A stretch of 64,000 nucleotides of DNA from Pseudomonadota bacterium (GTDB lineage: Bacteria; Myxococcota_A; UBA9160; SZUA-336): contig QJZC01000040.1 of NCBI GenBank assembly GCA_003247575.1, forward strand, positions 1-64,000, written 5' to 3'. The notes below the pieces were generated by a model. That model did not search any database. It was not told where the DNA came from and saw nothing but the letters and a program-made list of their open reading frames with translations. Shown here one piece after another: positions 60,181 to 64,000 of the stretch. The position numbers were made by a program, and so were the translations under genes. Numbering within the stretch: the first letter of the stretch is position 1; each line of letters begins with the position of its first letter.

Positions 60181-61044
60181 ATGAAGCTGGGTCTCATGTA
60201 TGTCAACGTCGGTCCCTTCGCAGACCCAGAGCGTTTCGCCAAGCTTGCACGCATCGCAGAGGCGGAAGGCATAGAGTCGCTTTGGGCGGTCGATCATGCG
60301 GCGGTTCCGGTCGAGCTTCGCTCGTCGTATCCATACACCGAAGATGGTCAGCTTCCGTTGCCACCGACGACGAACCTGACCGACCCGCTCATCTCTCTGG
60401 CGTATGCGGCCGCACTGACTAGCCGCATTCGCCTCGCAACCGGTGTGCTGCTCGTGTCGCAGCGGCATCCCGCACACGTTGCGAAGGCGATGGCGACACT
60501 GGACCATATCTCGAACGGCCGCGCGATCCTGGGCGTGGGTATCGGATGGCTACGCGAGGAGTTCGAGATGATGGGAGTTCCGTTCCGTCAGCGAGCTTCT
60601 CGCACGGAAGAGTGTGTCGCTGCGGTGCGCTCCCTTTGGAGCTGCGATGACGAAGGCTTCAGCGGCAGGTACCACGCTTGGGAGCCTGCCTATGCCTATC
60701 CGAAGCCGAAACAGACGCGAGGAGTTCCGGTCGTGATTGGCGGTGCAGTCGAAGCGGCGGCCCGGCGCGCGGCGCGCATCGGCGACGGATTTTTCCCGGT
60801 CGAAGGTCGATTCTCCGAGCTGCGCAAACTGCTCGACGCGCTGCGGGACGAGTGCGCGAAGCTCGGGCGCGACCCGAGAACCATCGAGGTTTCGACCATC
60901 CCCAACGCGCTCGATCCGGATTCCATCCGAGCCTATCGCGAGCTGGGAGTCGATCGCCTGATTTTTGCGCCGCCCGCATTCGACGAGTCGGGTCTGGTGC
61001 ACGGACTACGAGAGGTGGTGCAGCATGTCGCAGCTTCGCAGTAG
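60181..61044 (+). CDS. LLM-class (luciferase-like) oxidoreductase, probably F420-dependent
   Basis: 287 aa TIM-barrel of the bacterial-luciferase superfamily: 'MKLGLMYVNVGPF', 'LARIAEAEGIESLWAVDHAAVP', 'ALTSRIRLATGVLLVSQRHPAHVAKAMATLDHISNGRAILGVGIGWLREEFEMMGVPF', 'VPVVIGGAVEAAARRAARIGDGFFP'. The pattern matches the probable-F420 subfamily rather than FMN luciferase. The oxidised substrate is unknown. The start ATG is clear. Confidence 0.88.
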   Translation: MKLGLMYVNVGPFADPERFAKLARIAEAEGIESLWAVDHAAVPVELRSSYPYTEDGQLPLPPTTNLTDPLISLAYAAALTSRIRLATGVLLVSQRHPAHVAKAMATLDHISNGRAILGVGIGWLREEFEMMGVPFRQRASRTEECVAAVRSLWSCDDEGFSGRYHAWEPAYAYPKPKQTRGVPVVIGGAVEAAARRAARIGDGFFPVEGRFSELRKLLDALRDECAKLGRDPRTIEVSTIPNALDPDSIRAYRELGVDRLIFAPPAFDESGLVHGLREVVQHVAASQ

Positions 61045-61817
61045 AACTTTCGCAAAGGCTCGGGTGATGCCCCCGCGCCGGCATTCCTACCCGATGGACA
61101 GCTCGAGAGCGGTGTCGCCTCGCTGCGCGACGCCCCTGCGACGGGAGGAGCTCGATCCGGCTCGGCGCGGGCTGCACACCTCACCCGCGAAGGGCTCGGA
61201 CGCATCTGACGAGGCTCAGCCGGAGCAGCGTCCACGAGTCGGCCTGTGGGTCTGGTATGTGGGGCCCGAGGAAGGTTGATCGAACGAGGCGGGCGTACGA
61301 AGTCGGGGCGAGCTCACTCGAAGCGTTGATGGAGTCTTGCGAGCGCGCTGTTCCGTTGTCCAGTTCGTCTCGCCAAAGTTCCTCGAGGCCAATGCTGGGC
61401 TCGGCCAGGCGGCCCGTTTGCCAGTGGGGCCACCCGCTGCGACCGCTCTAGCCATACCGAAAAATGTTTACTGTCAACTCTTTGGCGTCATGTTGTTTCT
61501 CGATTGGTCGTGTTCCTGGGTCGGTCGGACCGTCGTTCGCAGCTCGAGGGTAGCTGTGACACGACTGAAGCTTTACGGCTGCGGTCGAGTGGAGATCCGC
61601 TGCGGGGTTGGTGCCGCAGGGTTCCACTGGCGTGTGTACCAGCTGACACACTAGACTGCGCTCCGGAAATGCACGCCGGGACAGGCCAATCGGGTCATGT
61701 CGGTACTGACGAATCGGTGTGGGAATGAGATGATGCCGCATCGCGCCGAGTCAGCCGCGCTCGTCTCGTTGCTGCGCGAAGCAGTGGGTGCCGGTTGGGT
61801 GACCCGGAGGAGGAGAG
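61045..61817. other. 773-bp intergenic region, no credible gene
   Basis: Short frames on both strands lack family features. A locally AT-rich block at 61456-61500 (ATGTTTACTGTCAACTCTTT) could be promoter DNA. GGAGGAGGAG at the right end is the ribosome binding site of the KhpA gene. Confidence 0.3.
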
Positions 61818-62051
61818 TTGAGAGATCTGATCAATCAGATCGTGCAGGAGCTTGTCGATCATCCGGAGCAGGTCGTCGTGACTGAGATCCAGGGGCATCA
61901 TGCGCATGTGATCGAGGTCGAGGTAGCCAAAGAGGATCGGGGCAAGGTCGTAGGACGGCGAGGGGCGACGGCAGATGCCTTGCGGACGTTGCTCAAGGCG
62001 GCCAGTGGGAAGCACGGGAAGCGCTTCATTCTCGAGATCATCGAGGATTAG
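61818..62051 (+). CDS. khpA: KH-domain RNA-binding protein KhpA
   Basis: 77 aa from TTG at 61818, with GGAGGAGGAG seven bases upstream. 'RDLINQIVQELVDHPEQVVVTEI', 'VIEVEVAKEDRGKVVGRRGATADALRTLLKAA' contains the KH GxxG loop (GRRG). Length and pattern match KhpA/YlqC, an RNA chaperone that partners with KhpB (Jag). Confidence 0.93.
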   Translation: MRDLINQIVQELVDHPEQVVVTEIQGHHAHVIEVEVAKEDRGKVVGRRGATADALRTLLKAASGKHGKRFILEIIED

Positions 62052-62066
62052 TGTACTGACGTCGCG

Positions 62067-64000
62067 TCAGGCTGTGTCGGGCAGGAACTTCGAAAGTAGT
62101 GCAAAGAGCTCGTCCACGCGGATGGGCTTGCTCAGGTAGTCATCCATTCCCGCCTCGATGCAGCGCTCACGGTCCCCCTTCATCGCATTCGCAGTCATCG
62201 CTACGATCGGGACGTGTTCGCCGGAGTCGGCCTCGCGGCGCCGGATCGTGCGCGTTGCCTCGAAGCCGTCCATGACCGGCATTTGGCAGTCCATCAGCAC
62301 GAGGTCGTAACTCCCAGAGGCCGTCGCTTCCACCACCTTGAGGCCGTCGTCGACGATGTCGCATCGGTATCCACCCCGCGCGAGCAACCGTCTGGCGAGC
62401 TTCTGATTGAGTACGTAGTCCTCCGCGACCAAGATCTGAAACCGGGCGCGAGCGCGGAGCGTGGATTCGTCGACCTCCGTGCTCTGAGCCTGCGGTCGGG
62501 AGACGCTGACTCCGTAGGCCTGGCCGACGGAGCTCCGAAGCTGTTTTCGCTTGAGAGGCCAGCTGACGAGGCAGACGCTGCGTTCGGAGGTGGAGTCAAC
62601 TTGGGGTTGGACCGCCGATGTGCGACCCGAATTGGTGTCGGTGTCGCTCTCGAATTCTCGTTCTGCAGCGGCACGATCCCGGACTGCCGCGAGCAGAAAC
62701 ACCCTGGCGCCGCTTCGCTGCAGGGTAGAGAGCGGTTCTTTCCAGCTCGGGTCCTCGAGAGGGAAGTAGGCGAAGATCGCCTGTCCATCGGTGAGTTCGG
62801 CGACGGAAGCGGTCGCTGCCTCGGGGTCTTCGAAGCGCGTGCTCCCAAGTCCGTTCGTGGCGAGCATTTCCTGCAGCGATGCCGCGCTGCGGCGGTGCCG
62901 TGTGATGATCCAGGCTTCGGGGGTTTCCTCCGGCAGTAGCGGAGACTCTGGTGGGCTCTCCTGGATCTCAGGGTGAATCTCGAACCAGAAGGTCGATCCT
63001 TCCCCTTCCTCGCTCTCTACACCCACTTGTCCGCCCATTGCCTCGATCAGTCTCTTCGAGATCGCCAAGCCGAGGCCGGTGCCGCCGTACTTGCGCGTCG
63101 TCGAGGCGTCCACCTGCGAGAAGCTCTGGAACAGTCGATGCTTGCGGTTCTCGGGAATTCCGATTCCGGTGTCTCGAACCTCGCAGCGGATCGAGGTGCT
63201 CTGCGCGGAGGCATCCGCAGATCGTTCGTCGGGAGATCGTTCGATGGGGAAGATGCAGATCTCGATACAGCCCGCCTCCGTAAACTTGATGGCATTGTTC
63301 ACGAAGTTGATGACGACCTGTTTGAGCCGCGCGGGGTCGCCCTTCACGCGATCGGGTACTCGGCGATCGATGAATACGGGAAACTCGAGGTGCTTCTCGC
63401 GTGCCTTTGCTGCAAGAATCTCGGCGACGTCCTCGACACAATCTCGCAGGCTGAACTCGATCGATTCCAGATCCAGCTTGCCCGCTTCGATCTTGGAGAA
63501 ATCGAGGATATCGTTGATGATCGCGAGCAGGGAATCTCCGGCCGTATGCACCGCCTGCACGCAGTCCTGTTGGTCTTCGGTGAGCGGAGTCTCCGACAGT
63601 AGCTGCGCCATGCCGATTACGACGTTCATCGGGGTGCGGATCTCGTGGCTCATGACCGCGAGGAACTCGCTCTTGGCCCGAGTTGCCGCCTCTGCGGCGT
63701 CGCGCGCTTCGCTGAGCTCTTCGGTGCGCTGCACGACACGCTCTTCGAGGTCCTGGTTCAATGTGGTCAGCTCGAAGTACAGGCGAGCATTGTCGAGCGA
63801 AATAGCGGCCTGCGAAGATAGCAGCCCGAGAACCTCGACGCGTTCCTCCGTGAAGGCGTTGCTGACGAGTGCGTTCTCGAGGTACAGGACGCCAACGAGC
63901 TTGGTCTGTCGCACGACCGGAAGGCAGAGAATGGACTTCGCACGCGTTCGCATCACGTACGGATCGTCCGAGAATAGGCCTTCGGATGAGGCGTTCCCTA
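62067..64000 (-). CDS. GAF - histidine kinase - receiver hybrid sensor kinase, 5' end outside window
   Basis: At least 644 aa, reading frame still open at 64000. The visible chain starts in a GAF domain ('KSILCLPVVRQTKLVGVLYLEN..AFTEERVEVLGLLSSQAAISLDNARLY') of the kind found in large Ser/Thr-kinase/AAA/histidine-kinase fusions. It continues through a coiled-coil ('EERVVQRTEELSEARDAAEAA'), HisKA with the phospho-His in 'VMSHEIRTPMN', HATPase N-box 'VNFVNNAIKFTE', G1 'DTGIGIPE', G2 'GGTGLGLAI', then a degenerate receiver-like segment, and a C-terminal receiver with 'ILVAEDYVLNQ', phospho-acceptor Asp in 'LVLMDCQMPVMDG', 'MTANAMKGD', 'DDYLSKPI'. It is convergent with khpA. Confidence 0.93.
   Translation of the reverse strand, partial: GNASSEGLFSDDPYVMRTRAKSILCLPVVRQTKLVGVLYLENALVSNAFTEERVEVLGLLSSQAAISLDNARLYFELTTLNQDLEERVVQRTEELSEARDAAEAATRAKSEFLAVMSHEIRTPMNVVIGMAQLLSETPLTEDQQDCVQAVHTAGDSLLAIINDILDFSKIEAGKLDLESIEFSLRDCVEDVAEILAAKAREKHLEFPVFIDRRVPDRVKGDPARLKQVVINFVNNAIKFTEAGCIEICIFPIERSPDERSADASAQSTSIRCEVRDTGIGIPENRKHRLFQSFSQVDASTTRKYGGTGLGLAISKRLIEAMGGQVGVESEEGEGSTFWFEIHPEIQESPPESPLLPEETPEAWIITRHRRSAASLQEMLATNGLGSTRFEDPEAATASVAELTDGQAIFAYFPLEDPSWKEPLSTLQRSGARVFLLAAVRDRAAAEREFESDTDTNSGRTSAVQPQVDSTSERSVCLVSWPLKRKQLRSSVGQAYGVSVSRPQAQSTEVDESTLRARARFQILVAEDYVLNQKLARRLLARGGYRCDIVDDGLKVVEATASGSYDLVLMDCQMPVMDGFEATRTIRRREADSGEHVPIVAMTANAMKGDRERCIEAGMDDYLSKPIRVDELFALLSKFLPDTA

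Noticed and set aside
1-64000. tRNA, rRNA, riboswitch and phage or IS transposase genes
   Set aside because: Read for TPsiC-like GTTCGAATC, conserved rRNA stretches and transposase motifs; none found beyond the MITE-like hairpin.

Overview
This is a 64 kb piece of a GC-rich bacterial chromosome from a Gram-negative organism. Outer-membrane proteins (a porin and a TonB-dependent receptor), many lipoproteins, a complete cbb3 oxidase operon, several Roadblock/LC7 proteins, PilZ/DUF4388 regulators, a Hanks-type (pseudo)kinase, a eukaryote-type glycogen synthase and a GAF-containing hybrid histidine kinase together point to a myxobacterium-like or other former 'deltaproteobacterial' lineage. That placement is inferred from gene content; no rRNA or tRNA gene was seen. 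Both ends cut through genes.

Layout. 1-1.2 kb: 3' end of a c-type cytochrome protein with a Pro-rich tail, then a MITE-like 167-bp hairpin. 1.6-3.7 kb: Roadblock / ParA-like ATPase / Roadblock-like operon, with an N-terminal metallo-beta-lactamase remnant fused ahead of the ATPase. 3.7-6.4 kb: type-B carboxylesterase and a papain-like (YiiX/NlpC) enzyme. 6.6-11.2 kb: XRE-TPR regulator, a CHAT protease with its own membrane domain coupled to a small membrane-anchored protein, and a CmcJ-like oxygenase. 11.3-16.4 kb: porin divergent from a heptaheme cytochrome / cytochrome b / ethylbenzene-dehydrogenase-type haem protein operon. 16.4-19.1 kb: divergent GT-C and GT2 glycosyltransferases.

19.2-28.5 kb: a catabolic island on the minus strand (TonB receptor, MFS permease, lipoprotein esterase, aminotransferase, Baeyer-Villiger monooxygenase) that makes sense as ketone to ester to acid plus alcohol; two of its promoter regions share a GAGCGCTC palindrome. 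29.5-31.3 kb: transglutaminase-like/TPR lipoprotein and a PilP-like protein. 31.3-38.3 kb: ccoNOQPGHIS on the minus strand, including two genes (ccoQ, and a very short ccoH-like gene) too small for routine ORF calling. 38.5-42.3 kb: lipoprotein, then an HlyD/ABC exporter operon. 42.5-50 kb: beta-propeller protein, membrane protein, secretin-like protein, Roadblock-like protein, PilZ-DUF4388 protein, coiled-coil protein, metallopeptidase and DJ-1/PfpI protein, followed by a decayed NDH-2 fragment.

50.3-58.8 kb: LTA-synthase-like alkaline phosphatase-superfamily enzyme, glycogen synthase (GT3) with an upstream degenerate protein kinase, then glucose-6-phosphate isomerase with an MFS permease. 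59-64 kb: YceI lipoprotein, LLM oxidoreductase, KhpA RNA-binding protein, and a hybrid histidine kinase whose 5' end lies beyond the window. Short perfect or near-perfect tandem duplications (13-21 bp, 2-3 copies) recur at seven places, mostly at gene borders. The most promising undescribed unit is the CHAT-transmembrane protease operon at 8.3-10.1 kb; next are the cytochrome/EB_dh module and the pseudokinase-glycogen synthase pair.
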